The notes under the pieces were generated by a model, which searched no databases, was not told the origin of the DNA, and worked only from the letters and a program-made list of their open reading frames with translations. Below, piece by piece: positions 47,878-57,945 of a stretch of 64,000 nt of DNA; position 1 is the first letter of the stretch; each line of letters starts with the position of its first letter. The position numbers were made by a program, and so were the translations under genes. The DNA comes from Andalucia godoyi (Eukaryota > Discoba > Jakobea > Jakobida > Andaluciidae): assembly GCA_009859145.1 (NCBI GenBank), contig VRVR01000018.1:129688-193687 (forward strand). Reading direction: 5' to 3'.

Positions 47878-48180
47878 GCTGCGTTTTTGTTACCACTTCG
47901 TTTTCAGACATTCGTTCCGTATGAAGTCTGGTTCCTCTAGGCCTCGTGCATATTGCGTTTTTTATTACTATCATTGATTCGATGATGATGATGATTATTT
48001 ACTGCGTGCTTCTTTTGTCTTTCAAGAATGTGCATCTGTTTGATTTTTGTTGTACATGAAGCCCAAACTAAATGTCTGCGTATCGTATCTTTCCCCCGAA
48101 AACACTTGACGTACAGGCAAAACCCATGTTGTCGAGTGAACACTTGTCACAACGTAAACCATTACTTCGGTACGGATTCA
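47878..48180. other. Convergent intergenic region
   Basis: 303 bp between two converging genes; AT-rich with a GAT repeat at 47980-47993. Nothing else seen. Confidence 0.5.
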
Positions 48181-49791
48181 TCAAGATTTTAAGATCTCGT
48201 CGGCATAAAAGATGTCGTCGAATTCGACATCGATGGCGTTCTTCTGTGGTGGCCCTCGCGGAACTGTTGGAGACTCCGGCTGAGACTGGCTGCGAATGGA
48301 CTGGCCAGTCGCCCACTGATAAGCGGCTTCAATCTCGCGATCGTCATCGTCGGAAGACGTTGCGCCCGTCGTATCGCTGTCCGACACCATGTCATGGACG
48401 TCGACTGGTCCAGCAGGTTTTGGACTCCTTCTCGGGTCTTCCGTTCCGGTAGTGAATTCGTGGTGATGTGATCGCAACTCCTTGAGATAGTTGTCGTATG
48501 CCACGGTGACCCGATCATGAAGAGCAAGGCCGTGAGAGGCGGAGAACTGCTCAGATCGCACACGCTCTTCACTGCGACCGGCGGGTTCACCCAACGCAAT
48601 CGCCTCCATCTGCTTTGCAATCTCTTCGCGCAGCGCTCGATCCAAATCCTGGTTGTCCAAATCCGATGCAACCCCGTCGTCTTCTGCAACAGAAACCGAG
48701 GACACCGATGAGACATCCGATGCAAGTGATTCTGCGTAGTCATACGATCGATTGTGCACGGTTCTGCGCACTTGCTCAAAGAAGCCGTCGATCAGTTGCA
48801 AGAACTGATTTCGAATCGACGAATTCTTGAACAATCGCCCGTGAACAGACAATCGCAGCACGACTGATCTCAAAAACTGCAATTCTTGCATATCCTGGCT
48901 TTCGGCAGTCCACTTTTCAATCGTCTGCAACAGCAGATGACGTTCATCCTGCCTCTCCGACAAATGATCAACGGAATGCCCCGGATGTCGATGTGCCTGT
49001 TCTGCAAGTGCATGTTCAAACAACTCTGCCGCTTCATCTCGATCGTTTTCAAGCACAGTGTTCGCATCCTGCTCCACTTGAGCATGATTCTGCATCTGGA
49101 CTTTCGCAAAGTCATCAACCTCCTCGGAAATCTCACTGATCGCATCTGCACCGTTCTCTTCGTTTGCATATTGTCCAAAGAGCATGGAAGACTGCACTTC
49201 CTGACGGAAATTCTGCGTCCTTTGCATCGAGCCATCCAAGCCGCCAGATCCAGATCGAGCCGTCGACGGTCGTCCATAATACTGAAAGTACGCTTTGAAG
49301 AATTCCCGGCGCTCGTCATCCCGAACCAGGTGATCGGCGAAGCGTAGAGCCATGTTCAGATCACTCCATTCTTCGTCGACACCGCCTTGCAGAGACTCTC
49401 GAACGACAGTTGATGACAACAATTGCTCAATTTCCTCCTCTTCTTCCTCTCCACCACCACCACCATCATCATCATCATCAACAACAACAACACTATCATT
49501 GCCCCTGTGTCGTTGATGTCGACGCACGGACGGATACGCCTGTGGTGGACTCGAGTTTTGGCCGTTCAGCCTGGACATTTCGAATCGTTCGGCCCGAAGT
49601 CTGCGCGCTTGTGCAAAGCGGCCTATGCGTCCATCAGGTGAGCTTGCAATTGCAGATCTAGACACAACATGCGGCGAAAAGCCAAGATGTGCTTTTGGCC
49701 GGCTCGGAATCGGGTCCGAGTAGACTCCGCGGCCCTCATCGTCTCGGATACGACTATATCGCTGAGGAGGCGTATGGAAACCAGACGCCAT
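48181..49791 (-). CDS. Hypothetical acidic, disordered protein
   Basis: 536 residues from ATG 49791 (MASGFHTPPQRYS); an in-frame ATG lies five codons earlier. The N-terminus is Arg/Ser/Pro-rich, then poly-Asp, Gly and Glu runs encoded by CAT/CCA/TCC repeats at 49430-49490. A helical middle (LNMALRFADHLVRDDERREFFKAYF, given here as LNMALRFADHLVRDD and REFFKAYF) and a second helical region (HLLLQTIEKW, NQFLQLIDGFFEQVRR) may be small folded pieces. Acidic C-terminus ending DDIFYADEI. No family recognised. Confidence 0.65.
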   Translation of the reverse strand: MASGFHTPPQRYSRIRDDEGRGVYSDPIPSRPKAHLGFSPHVVSRSAIASSPDGRIGRFAQARRLRAERFEMSRLNGQNSSPPQAYPSVRRHQRHRGNDSVVVVDDDDDGGGGGEEEEEEIEQLLSSTVVRESLQGGVDEEWSDLNMALRFADHLVRDDERREFFKAYFQYYGRPSTARSGSGGLDGSMQRTQNFRQEVQSSMLFGQYANEENGADAISEISEEVDDFAKVQMQNHAQVEQDANTVLENDRDEAAELFEHALAEQAHRHPGHSVDHLSERQDERHLLLQTIEKWTAESQDMQELQFLRSVVLRLSVHGRLFKNSSIRNQFLQLIDGFFEQVRRTVHNRSYDYAESLASDVSSVSSVSVAEDDGVASDLDNQDLDRALREEIAKQMEAIALGEPAGRSEERVRSEQFSASHGLALHDRVTVAYDNYLKELRSHHHEFTTGTEDPRRSPKPAGPVDVHDMVSDSDTTGATSSDDDDREIEAAYQWATGQSIRSQSQPESPTVPRGPPQKNAIDVEFDDIFYADEILKS

Positions 49792-50089
49792 CTTTCTGCA
49801 ATACAAAATACCGACGGCAGCGTTTCTCTTACAAATTGTCCAATTGTCGAATATTCACACAAAATCTCTCTCTCAAAGAAGAAGAAAATTAAATTAAGAA
49901 AATTAAACAATAATAAAAGAAAATAAAATAATAGAAGAAAAATAAAAAAGAAAACGGTGTCAGCGAGGCGGGACTGGATCTACAGTTGCTGCATTTTATT
50001 TATTCTTTCCGTTTCTTTTTCTCGGAACCCGCTCACGCACTCACGCACTGCCATGCAGCACAGGGCACAATGATGAAAAAGAGTCAAGA

Positions 50090-53000
50090 TCAGTTTGACG
50101 CTTCGCTGATCTTTTGAATTGCATACTCTTTCATGGAATCCTTCAACCTGACTGCACGGTCATCTCCAAACTTCTCCTTGATCATCTCAAAAATAGCACG
50201 AGGCGTCATTCCCGTCGTTGAGTGGCTCACAAAATACTCGTCAATGGCGGCCTTCACATCCTGATCACTCTCTCCAAAAATTGGTTCTGCTTGCACGACT
50301 GCCGAATCCACATTCCCACCTTCCCGTTCCGGATCCTCGTCATCACTCTCAAGCCGTGCATGCTTTCGCTTTTGGGCGGCCTTCTTGGAAGACGACGAAG
50401 CAGAACTCAAGGACGCCGGTTTCGGCTTACGTTTTGACACGGACTCTGCGTCTCGCTGATCTGCCTCAGCCCCACCATCCTTGCCATCACCGCCTTCTCC
50501 TTCTCCTTCTTTTTCTTCTTCTTCTTCTCCTTCTCCTTCTCCTTCTTTTTCTTCCTCCTCCTCCTCTTCCTCCATGACGCGTCTGCGCTTCTTTGGTCGA
50601 GCAGCAGTCTGTTCGTCCGACAAAGGCTTTTCATCCTCCTCAGAAGCACTCGATCGGTCGTCTGCGGATTCTTCACTTTGCTCCTCGTCGGAGGAGGAGT
50701 TCTTGGAAGATTTCTTCGTGGCTCGCTTCTTTTGAGACGATTTGCGTTTGCGCTTTTCTGATAACTCGCCGTCATCCTCTGCAGCCTTTCTTTTTCTCCT
50801 TGTCGTCTTCTCCTTCTTTGTGGATCCGACAACAGCATCCTTCATCTCCACATCAGCATCAGCGTCGGCTTCGGCATCGGCGATAACCACGTCTGATTCT
50901 GCCTTGCTCTTCTGGAGTGTTAGGATGGTCTCGAGCGTCTGTTCACGCATTGCACGGAGCCGCTCCGCAATCGTAGGGTTGAGGCCGGTGCCAGGCTGCG
51001 CAGTCTGCGCGGAACTGGACGGCTGTGCAAGAACCTCCGCCTTCCGCGCTTGTGCGAGAACACGATCCATGCTAATGGCTCGAGTCAATGCTTCCTCCGC
51101 GCGGACGATGCCCTTTTCGATGTCTGCCATCAATGCGGTCACTCGAGACGCAAGACTAGATGAGTACTTGGACAGAATATCGCTATTGTCTTCAATTACT
51201 GCCTTCGCTGCTTTTAGACGCTCCAAACAGGAAGTTGCTCGCGTAACCGTGAGATACATCTTTTCCTTTTGCAAAATGGCTTCAGAGTGTCGAAGAAGGA
51301 CGACAGCGCGATCATAAATGTACAAATGCGCCAAGGATCCCGCAGAGCCCTCGTGCTCTTTCAAAACCTCCAGTGCTCGATCGAATTCTGCATTGTCAAA
51401 CAACGCACGCGCAAGGCACAGAATAACAGTGGTACGAGATCCCATAATCGGGCTTGTATCCCATTGTTCCAAGACGGATTCATACAATGAAATTGCTCTT
51501 CCGAATTGCTTATTGGCAAGCTCTATATGCGCTGAGTTGAGTGTCAAAACACCAGCGAGATGGATGTTCTGCGATTCACGCACCTTTGAGATAATCCGCT
51601 GCGCGTCTTCCAAGTAACCCTTCTCTCCAAGCACCGCAGAAAGACCAACAGCGGAATACGAGCTGTCGCATTTGCTTGACATGCCCCAAGAAAAGAAATC
51701 CGTGGCATACCCGAGGTACTTTTCCACTCTTGACGGATCCGTCTCCGAGCACGCCTGAACAAAGTAAATGTGTCCCAACCCTAACTTTGCCAAAATATCG
51801 TGCTCATCCATCTTCAGGATCTTCTGGAAAGCTTGCTGTGCAGCAATCAGATTCTTGTCCTGAAGATGGGCAAGGCCCAGTACGTAGAGAGTCAGCTTGT
51901 CCTTGGGATGTAGCTCGGTCGCAAGCATGATCCAGGAAATCCCTTCATCCTTCTTGCCTTGGCCGCGACAGAGATCCGAAAGCCTGTAGTAGACTGCCTG
52001 ATAATAAGGATGGGATTTCACAATGGCAAGATAGCGCTCTCTCGCCTCATCGAGATGTCCACAAGCCTCCATGGCCCGGGCAACATTGAACTTGAAAGCA
52101 AGGGAGCTTCTTTGCGGATTTTCGGAATCGGAATCCGCAAGTTTCAGCAGGGCCAGTGCGTCCGAATACTTGTGATTCGAAAAGTTGAGACACGCACTGT
52201 TGTTTAAAACAGCAAACGGAACCTTTTTGTGTTGTTTTTGCAGCAACAAAGAGGCTTTTCCCATTGACGCCTCCGCCTTCTTCGCATCTCCTCGAGAAAC
52301 TTGAATCATGAACAGATCTAGCAACAAGTCCACATCTTCGGGGAACTTTGGCACAACTTCCATGTAAAGCTCGTGCGCCTTGTCAAGCTCTCCTTTCCGA
52401 GCGTATGTGTATGCAAGAACTCGGAGGACATCCGGAACATTCCCCACCTTCTGTCGAACCCCTTCTAGATCAGCGATCGATTGATCTATTCGTCCATCTC
52501 TGATGAAGACCTGTGCACGGCCGAACTTGGCCAAAACGTTCCCCTCGTGCAACGACATCGAAAGCTGGTAGTACTTTGCAGCACGCGCATAGTCCCCAAG
52601 TGCATGCATGCTCCTTCCGACCTGGAACGCGGCTTCTGCTTGGATCTCTTTTGAGGTCGACATGAAGTAGGAATTCAGCGCACATTTCACACAGTCCTGC
52701 AGGTTCCCTGACTGGAAAAAATGATCAGACAACAGATTGAGGACAATGGGATGTTCAGGATTTCGTTCAAACGCAACCTCGATTTCCTTCAGCGCCATTT
52801 CCTTCTTGTCCGAACGCTCAGAAAACAGATAGCACAGAGCAGTTCCCACAACTGCCTCGACAGCGTCAACGCCATTTGCATCAACCAAAACCTGCTGAAA
52901 TGCTGCCATCGCTCGAGGTACATTTCCCAAAGCCAGCTGGCAGTATCCGGCACCGATGCGAATGTACGATGGACAGTTCTCCAACGTGACAGCCATCTTC

Positions 53001-53572
53001 TTGAACGTTTCCAGTGCCTGATCGTACCGCCCATCACGGAACAAAATGAAGGCGTGGCACAAAAGCCCCAGGTACTGGGATTCCGCAGAAGGATACTCAG
53101 GGGCCTGCGCTGCGGTTTTCTTCACGTTTCCGCTCAGCAATTCACAAAATTCCAAGCCAACCAATGCTGCAGGAAACTCGATCATTGGCAAATCTCTCAG
53201 AATACGAAGAGCCTCCCAGAATGGCTTGTGTCCCATATCCAGAAGCTTCTTTCGCTGGTCGGCATCCGTCGTCTGCATCGCTTGCATTAGAAAGTCCGCG
53301 CCACGTGCATACAGAACTGGGAGCAGATCTTGAAGATGCGCGTTCCCAGCAGAGCTGTGCGTTTCAATGGCAGTTTCAATAAGAGTTCTGAATTCGTGCA
53401 TGTGACGCATTCTGTAGTACCACATGGCAATATCATACCACATGCGAAGTGGCTGGCGTTCTGAGCGCAACAGATTCAGAACGTGGTCAAAGTCATCCGA
53501 CTGTAGATCAATCGACACAAGATCTTCGCCGTTTCGGATCTGCAGAGCAAAGACTGAGGTCGACGCTGCCAT
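50090..53572 (-). CDS. CTR9: CTR9, Paf1 transcription-elongation complex subunit, with C-terminal DEK_C-like module
   Basis: 1160 residues from ATG 53572. About 16 TPR repeats across ~30-790 follow the CTR9 pattern (MWYDIAMWYYRMR, ARGADFLMQAM, LGLLCHAFILFRDGRYDQAL, GLGHIYFVQA). After a helical region at ~800-920 comes a ~170-residue charged tail with Lys/Arg runs and Glu/Gly repeats, the usual CTR9 tail. CTR9 scaffolds Paf1C on RNA polymerase II and supports H2B ubiquitination and H3K4/K36 methylation. Unusually, the last ~58 residues (VKAAIDEYF, TPRAIFEMIKEKFGDD, MKEYAIQKI) look like a DEK_C helical domain. Confidence 0.93.
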   Translation of the reverse strand: MAASTSVFALQIRNGEDLVSIDLQSDDFDHVLNLLRSERQPLRMWYDIAMWYYRMRHMHEFRTLIETAIETHSSAGNAHLQDLLPVLYARGADFLMQAMQTTDADQRKKLLDMGHKPFWEALRILRDLPMIEFPAALVGLEFCELLSGNVKKTAAQAPEYPSAESQYLGLLCHAFILFRDGRYDQALETFKKMAVTLENCPSYIRIGAGYCQLALGNVPRAMAAFQQVLVDANGVDAVEAVVGTALCYLFSERSDKKEMALKEIEVAFERNPEHPIVLNLLSDHFFQSGNLQDCVKCALNSYFMSTSKEIQAEAAFQVGRSMHALGDYARAAKYYQLSMSLHEGNVLAKFGRAQVFIRDGRIDQSIADLEGVRQKVGNVPDVLRVLAYTYARKGELDKAHELYMEVVPKFPEDVDLLLDLFMIQVSRGDAKKAEASMGKASLLLQKQHKKVPFAVLNNSACLNFSNHKYSDALALLKLADSDSENPQRSSLAFKFNVARAMEACGHLDEARERYLAIVKSHPYYQAVYYRLSDLCRGQGKKDEGISWIMLATELHPKDKLTLYVLGLAHLQDKNLIAAQQAFQKILKMDEHDILAKLGLGHIYFVQACSETDPSRVEKYLGYATDFFSWGMSSKCDSSYSAVGLSAVLGEKGYLEDAQRIISKVRESQNIHLAGVLTLNSAHIELANKQFGRAISLYESVLEQWDTSPIMGSRTTVILCLARALFDNAEFDRALEVLKEHEGSAGSLAHLYIYDRAVVLLRHSEAILQKEKMYLTVTRATSCLERLKAAKAVIEDNSDILSKYSSSLASRVTALMADIEKGIVRAEEALTRAISMDRVLAQARKAEVLAQPSSSAQTAQPGTGLNPTIAERLRAMREQTLETILTLQKSKAESDVVIADAEADADADVEMKDAVVGSTKKEKTTRRKRKAAEDDGELSEKRKRKSSQKKRATKKSSKNSSSDEEQSEESADDRSSASEEDEKPLSDEQTAARPKKRRRVMEEEEEEEEKEGEGEGEEEEEKEGEGEGGDGKDGGAEADQRDAESVSKRKPKPASLSSASSSSKKAAQKRKHARLESDDEDPEREGGNVDSAVVQAEPIFGESDQDVKAAIDEYFVSHSTTGMTPRAIFEMIKEKFGDDRAVRLKDSMKEYAIQKISEASN

Positions 53573-54071
53573 CTTCACAACACCAAGCAGCAAACAAAAC
53601 CGAAAGATACTCAACAGAGAGAAGGAAAGACAGAGATACGGGAAACTGTCGAAGCATAGGAACGCACAGGAGAAAGGCTTTTCCGAGGTATCTGAAGCCA
53701 GGGTCTCGGGGGGACGTGCGCAGAATGGGTGTGTAGCATCAAGGGATGCGATACGGGCCGGCAGGGAACACTACAGTCCGTGCGATCTCCGTATTCTTCC
53801 CGATCCAGTTGCGCCGCAGTTTCTCTCTTTCTCTTTTTTCCTTTCAGGTATTTTATTATTTTTTGGTGGCTCTTTTGCTGAGCTTCATCTCAGACTTCAA
53901 AAGACGCGTGCATCTAGAAAGGGGAGGATTGAGAGCACAACGGAATAAACGCGTCTCTCTTCAATTGAAAGGAGATTATTTTTTTTCGCGTGTGGAATCA
54001 GAACTTGCATTTTGAAAACACACACATACACACACACACACACACACACGCACGCAGGGGTCCTTTGGAAG
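53573..54071. other. Divergent promoter region CTR9 / DHHC
   Basis: 499 bp with a (CA)n run at 54018-54052 that ends 20 bp before the DHHC start. T-rich at 53810-53880. No gene. Confidence 0.5.
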
Positions 54072-55679
54072 ATGATTGGTTCTTCTGAAGAGGACACGGA
54101 CCAATATTTATTAGCTCACCGACATTCTTTTCGCTCTTCTTCAATGGCTTCGACTGTGTCGCCTCCGTCCTCTCCAAGCCCGCCATCGCCATCGCCATCG
54201 CCATCATCACCGTCAGCGTCGCCATTACCTGGAACCGACGTTGCAAACCGGGAATCGCCGTCAAGCATTTCGGCTGCCACACCACCTCGTTTGAACCAGG
54301 AAACGCTGCGTCCGGAAGAATCAGCTGTCATTGCAGAGCCCCGAAGTGCAGTTCGGGAGGAATCTTTTGGCGGAAAAGGCATGGCAAATCAATCGGGTGC
54401 AGATCGATGTAGCAGTGGTGGAACGTCATTGGCACATCCGGACTCGGTTGCTGTGTCTGTCATTCCTGCGGACATTGTGGATCCAAATGACGTGCCGTTT
54501 GAGAGACCGTATCCAGTTGAGTCGGAAACCGATGAAGGTGCCATGGTAAGCTACGGGAGCACAAATGAGCAAACAGATGGCGAGCATGTTGCGGGAGAGA
54601 TCATCGGCGGACCTGGCCAAACTGGGGGCTCATCTTCAAGATCAAACTCCGAGTCTGCACTGGCGATGTCGATGGCTATTACAGGAGAGAGACCACAGCA
54701 TCCGCTAGTTGTCAAGCACTACTACAAAGTGTGGCCAGGGAAACACATCATGTGTTGTGGCGGACGTCTGTTTTCGGGTCCAGATCTTCCCATTCTGTTT
54801 TATTCGCTGTTTCTGATTCTGTTGCCGTCGCTTATGTGGGCGTTTCTTGTGCTGCCGATTGTCGCAGAAGAAGGCGGGATTGTCGTTTGGGTTATTGCGG
54901 GACTGTTGGTCGGGCTATCCATCATTTTTTTGCTGTTGACTGCGTTGTCTGACCCTGGAATCATTCCACGTCAACCAAAGCCCAAGCTGCGTCCCGGTGA
55001 ACAGATACCGAGGTTCAAAACCGTTGCAATTGGTGGTGAAAATGTCAAGATGAAGTGGTGCGCAACATGCAATGTTTATAGGCCTCCTCGTGCATCACAC
55101 TGTTCTCGGTGCGACGCATGCATCTTGCGTTTCGACCATCATTGCCCGTGGACAGGCACGGACATTGGCGAGAGAAACTATCGATGGTTCTTATTCTTTG
55201 TCATTTGTGCTGCCTTTCTGTGTATCACGTCATTGGTGACCTCTGTGCTGTGCATTCAAATTAACGCATCGCGCTCTGGATCTATCGAGGATGCCATGGG
55301 GGAATCATGGGGTGCAATCGCGGTCATCTTTTTTGCCATCTCGATGTTTTGTTTTACAGGTCCTTTGTGCTGCTATCACATCTATCTGACCGTTTCCGAT
55401 CACACTACCCGAGAATCTGTTAAAGGTCGTCATGGTGAAGGGGCTTTCAGAAGACGGTCTTGCAGGCGAAATTGCACCCACGTTTTCTGCTCCCCAACCC
55501 CTAGCCTAGTCCGACGCGGGCTCCGTTCTTTGGTTCCTGTCACCGCCGATGGCAAGCCACGCGGCTTCATCCGACATCCCTATTATTCGCATTTTTCATT
55601 TCGAGACGACATAGAAGAAGCTGTTGCTGCTGCTCGTGCGAGCGATGCACAAGGGAATGGGAATGGCCATGAACCTTGA
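54072..55679 (+). CDS. DHHC-type protein S-acyltransferase with altered cysteine-rich domain
   Basis: 535 residues from ATG 54072. N-terminal ~215 residues are Ser/Pro-rich and disordered. Four TM segments (~240-265, 275-300, ~375-400, ~418-440) flank the cysteine-rich DHHC domain at ~335-385: CATCNVYRPPRASHCSRCDAC, given in parts as CATCNVYRPPR and HCSRCDAC, then RFDHHCPWTG. The TM/CRD layout resembles ERF2/ZDHHC9/14/18. Catalytic DHHC is intact, but the cysteine five residues after it (usual GNCIG) is Asp364 here (GTDIG), so one zinc ligand is missing. It S-acylates membrane-associated proteins at Golgi or plasma membrane. Confidence 0.9.
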   Translation: MIGSSEEDTDQYLLAHRHSFRSSSMASTVSPPSSPSPPSPSPSPSSPSASPLPGTDVANRESPSSISAATPPRLNQETLRPEESAVIAEPRSAVREESFGGKGMANQSGADRCSSGGTSLAHPDSVAVSVIPADIVDPNDVPFERPYPVESETDEGAMVSYGSTNEQTDGEHVAGEIIGGPGQTGGSSSRSNSESALAMSMAITGERPQHPLVVKHYYKVWPGKHIMCCGGRLFSGPDLPILFYSLFLILLPSLMWAFLVLPIVAEEGGIVVWVIAGLLVGLSIIFLLLTALSDPGIIPRQPKPKLRPGEQIPRFKTVAIGGENVKMKWCATCNVYRPPRASHCSRCDACILRFDHHCPWTGTDIGERNYRWFLFFVICAAFLCITSLVTSVLCIQINASRSGSIEDAMGESWGAIAVIFFAISMFCFTGPLCCYHIYLTVSDHTTRESVKGRHGEGAFRRRSCRRNCTHVFCSPTPSLVRRGLRSLVPVTADGKPRGFIRHPYYSHFSFRDDIEEAVAAARASDAQGNGNGHEP

Positions 55680-56156
55680 ACATCGGTTAATATGCGATTA
55701 GAATTTCCACCGTCGGCGTTGGAAATGTTTGTACGTACTCGGGTACTGCGAACTTGTAAAGGAAACCGTTGCCACTTATTGCGATATGATGAAGCAATCT
55801 AAAGCGCACGCAAACAAAAACACTGCCACGCGCCATGCGCATGCGTTTGTTATCTTCACAGCTCCGTCACACGATGCCCGATTCGTTTCGCCCCATTTTG
55901 GTCATAAAATCCCTATATAAATACGCCACCGCGTTGCATTCTCGCACAGCGACGCTCATTTCTTTATTTTTATTGTTATTGTCCATGCAACGCAACATCT
56001 ATCTTGGGAACGTCGCTCATGCCGAGGGGCGTGTTGGGGACCTACCCCCTTCTCTTTTTTTTTTCTTTTCATCTTGTACATTCTTTAATAAATTTTTTGT
56101 TTTTTTGTTTTTTTAATCTTCTCTTCTTTTATCATCGCACCAAACCTGCCTTTCAT
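55680..56156. other. Convergent intergenic region carrying dispersed repeat copy 3
   Basis: 477 bp between the DHHC and aminotransferase stops. It contains the 3'-truncated repeat (55770-56052) and a T-rich segment with AATAAA at 56087-56092. Confidence 0.6.
55770..56052 (+). repeat. Dispersed intergenic repeat, copy 3 (3'-truncated)
   Basis: First ~283 bp of the unit. It starts TGCCACTTATTGCGATATG. TATATAAA lies at 55914-55921 and the 9-bp inverted repeat at 55931-55939 and 55985-55993, and it continues through CCTACCCCCTTC. The last ~85 bp of the full copies (CAATCATGC through GTAGGCG) are absent and replaced by a pyrimidine tract. More diverged from copies 1 and 2 than they are from each other, mainly in the region before CACTGCCACGCGCC. 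Confidence 0.85.
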
Positions 56157-57437
56157 CTACTTTTTGAACACCCTCGACATGGACTTTTCAATGATAGACA
56201 GTGCAAGAGACATGTCTGGTTCTGACAGCACCAGAGGCGGCATGAGTCGAATCGTCTCACGGGAACCAGCAGTCATGAGCATAAGCCCGTCCTCGAGCGC
56301 AGCACTGGTGACCTTTCCGGCACATCCCTTCAACAGCGGATCGAACTCAATTCCGATCATCAACCCAAGGCCTCTTGTGTCCTTTAGCGGAAACCGCTCT
56401 GCCCATTTGTTGACACGCATGAAATCCAACGCTTGCTGTCCACGAGCAACAGCGTTCTCCAGCAACTTCTCATCTCGGAGGACGTTGATGGTCTCGACGG
56501 CAGCCGCGCAGGAAACAGCGTTTCCGCCATACGTACCGCCGTGCGATCCGGGGATCCACTTGTCCATCAAACTTTCTCCATTCGCACAAACAACTGACAA
56601 GGGGAGACCCGATGCAATTCCCTTGGCAACGACCATAATGTCGGGGCGGATGTCATCGAGCTGCTCAATCGCAAACCACGAACCCGTTCTTCCCATTCCA
56701 GACTGTACTTCGTCCAGAATGAGCAAGATTCCCTCGCGGTCACACAATTCGCGAAGTTTCTTGAAAAATCCCGGGGGAGGGAGCACATACCCACCCTCGC
56801 CCTGGATGGGCTCCACAAGAATGGCCGCCGTATCCCCCGGAGCAGACCGGGTCTTCAACACATCTTCGACAGAATCGATTGGATCCCAGCAGCAAGGCTC
56901 TCCAGAACTCGCAGGGATGCGGCAAGAAGAGGAGCATCTTGGGAAGCGTGCAAAGTGAATTCCTGGAACTTGTCCACCTCCTCGCGAATACACGTTCTTA
57001 GACGCAGTCATTGACAGCGCGCCCATTGTCCGCCCGTGAAACGAGTTTTCAAAGCAAATGATGTTGTTCTTCTTTGTGACTTGCTTGGCGAGTTTCACAG
57101 CTGCCTCGATTGCTTCAGCGCCGGAATTCGTGAAAAAGAACCGGTTCAGCGACGGATCGGGCATGATATCCTGCAGCGACTCTGCAAGTTTGACTGCGGA
57201 CTCGGAATAGACAATGTTCATCTGCGCATGCATGATCTTCGACAACTGTTGCTGGGCAGCAGACACAACTCGAGGGTGGCAGTGACCTGTGTTGCAAACC
57301 GCAATTCCGGTCGTGAAATCAAGCCACTTCCTGCCATTCACATCCGTGATCCACGCACCGCGAGCTTCCTTTGCTACAATGTTCGTTACGCGAGACCACA
57401 CAGGAGCAAGCGCTTTCAGTCCAGGAAGCCTCGTCAT
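56157..57437 (-). CDS. Class III PLP aminotransferase, GABA transaminase type (GabT-like)
   Basis: 426 residues from ATG 57437. Class III signatures: NSGAEAIEAAVKLA (residues ~104-117, PLP phosphate), the HGRT turn at 134-137, the EPIQGEGG motif at 209-216, D242 in LILDEVQSGMGRTG (pyridine nitrogen), and the Schiff-base lysine K272 in VVAKGIASGLPLS. Sequence and length (426) are like bacterial GabT rather than the longer animal enzyme. It probably moves the amino group of 4-aminobutyrate (or a similar omega-amino acid) to 2-oxoglutarate. An unusual Cys/Ser-rich loop lies at ~168-184. No clear transit peptide. Confidence 0.88.
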   Translation of the reverse strand: MTRLPGLKALAPVWSRVTNIVAKEARGAWITDVNGRKWLDFTTGIAVCNTGHCHPRVVSAAQQQLSKIMHAQMNIVYSESAVKLAESLQDIMPDPSLNRFFFTNSGAEAIEAAVKLAKQVTKKNNIICFENSFHGRTMGALSMTASKNVYSRGGGQVPGIHFARFPRCSSSCRIPASSGEPCCWDPIDSVEDVLKTRSAPGDTAAILVEPIQGEGGYVLPPPGFFKKLRELCDREGILLILDEVQSGMGRTGSWFAIEQLDDIRPDIMVVAKGIASGLPLSVVCANGESLMDKWIPGSHGGTYGGNAVSCAAAVETINVLRDEKLLENAVARGQQALDFMRVNKWAERFPLKDTRGLGLMIGIEFDPLLKGCAGKVTSAALEDGLMLMTAGSRETIRLMPPLVLSEPDMSLALSIIEKSMSRVFKK

Positions 57438-57945
57438 GATCGTCACACACACTCACACAAACAAGCACTTTTTGAAAACAACAACAATAATAATGTATAT
57501 AAAATAAATGGCAGTGATAATAATACTGATGCTAATAACACTACTTTTTTTCGAATATCGATAGCGTCATAACAGGTGAAGAGAAGGGGGAAAACAAAAG
57601 CAAAAACGGAACTGACTGCCGCCAACCAACGAGAAGAAACACACGAAGAGGCCAAGAGGGGAAATCCATTGGGGAGAAACCGGTGAATCAAGTTGAAGCT
57701 AGCTATAACCCTCCAACTCAAAGGACTGGTGGACGGCTTGTGAATATATATCGTCGGAAGGCATGTCTGAGTTGACAGCCGTCGACATTGCTGTTGAATG
57801 AAAGGCCGACCTTTTCCCCCTCTGTTTGAGAGGCAGCCTGCAGCTGCTGTCCGAATGATGATTGATGAGGGACGCTCGCACAGATTTTCCTTCGGTGCTT
57901 GTAGCGAACGTCGGTTTTCAGCCGCGTGAGACGTGCCCATGTTCG
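57438..57945. other. Divergent promoter region GABA-AT / Asteroid-like
   Basis: 508 bp. AT-rich (57480-57560) on the aminotransferase side. Minor frames, no gene. Confidence 0.5.
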
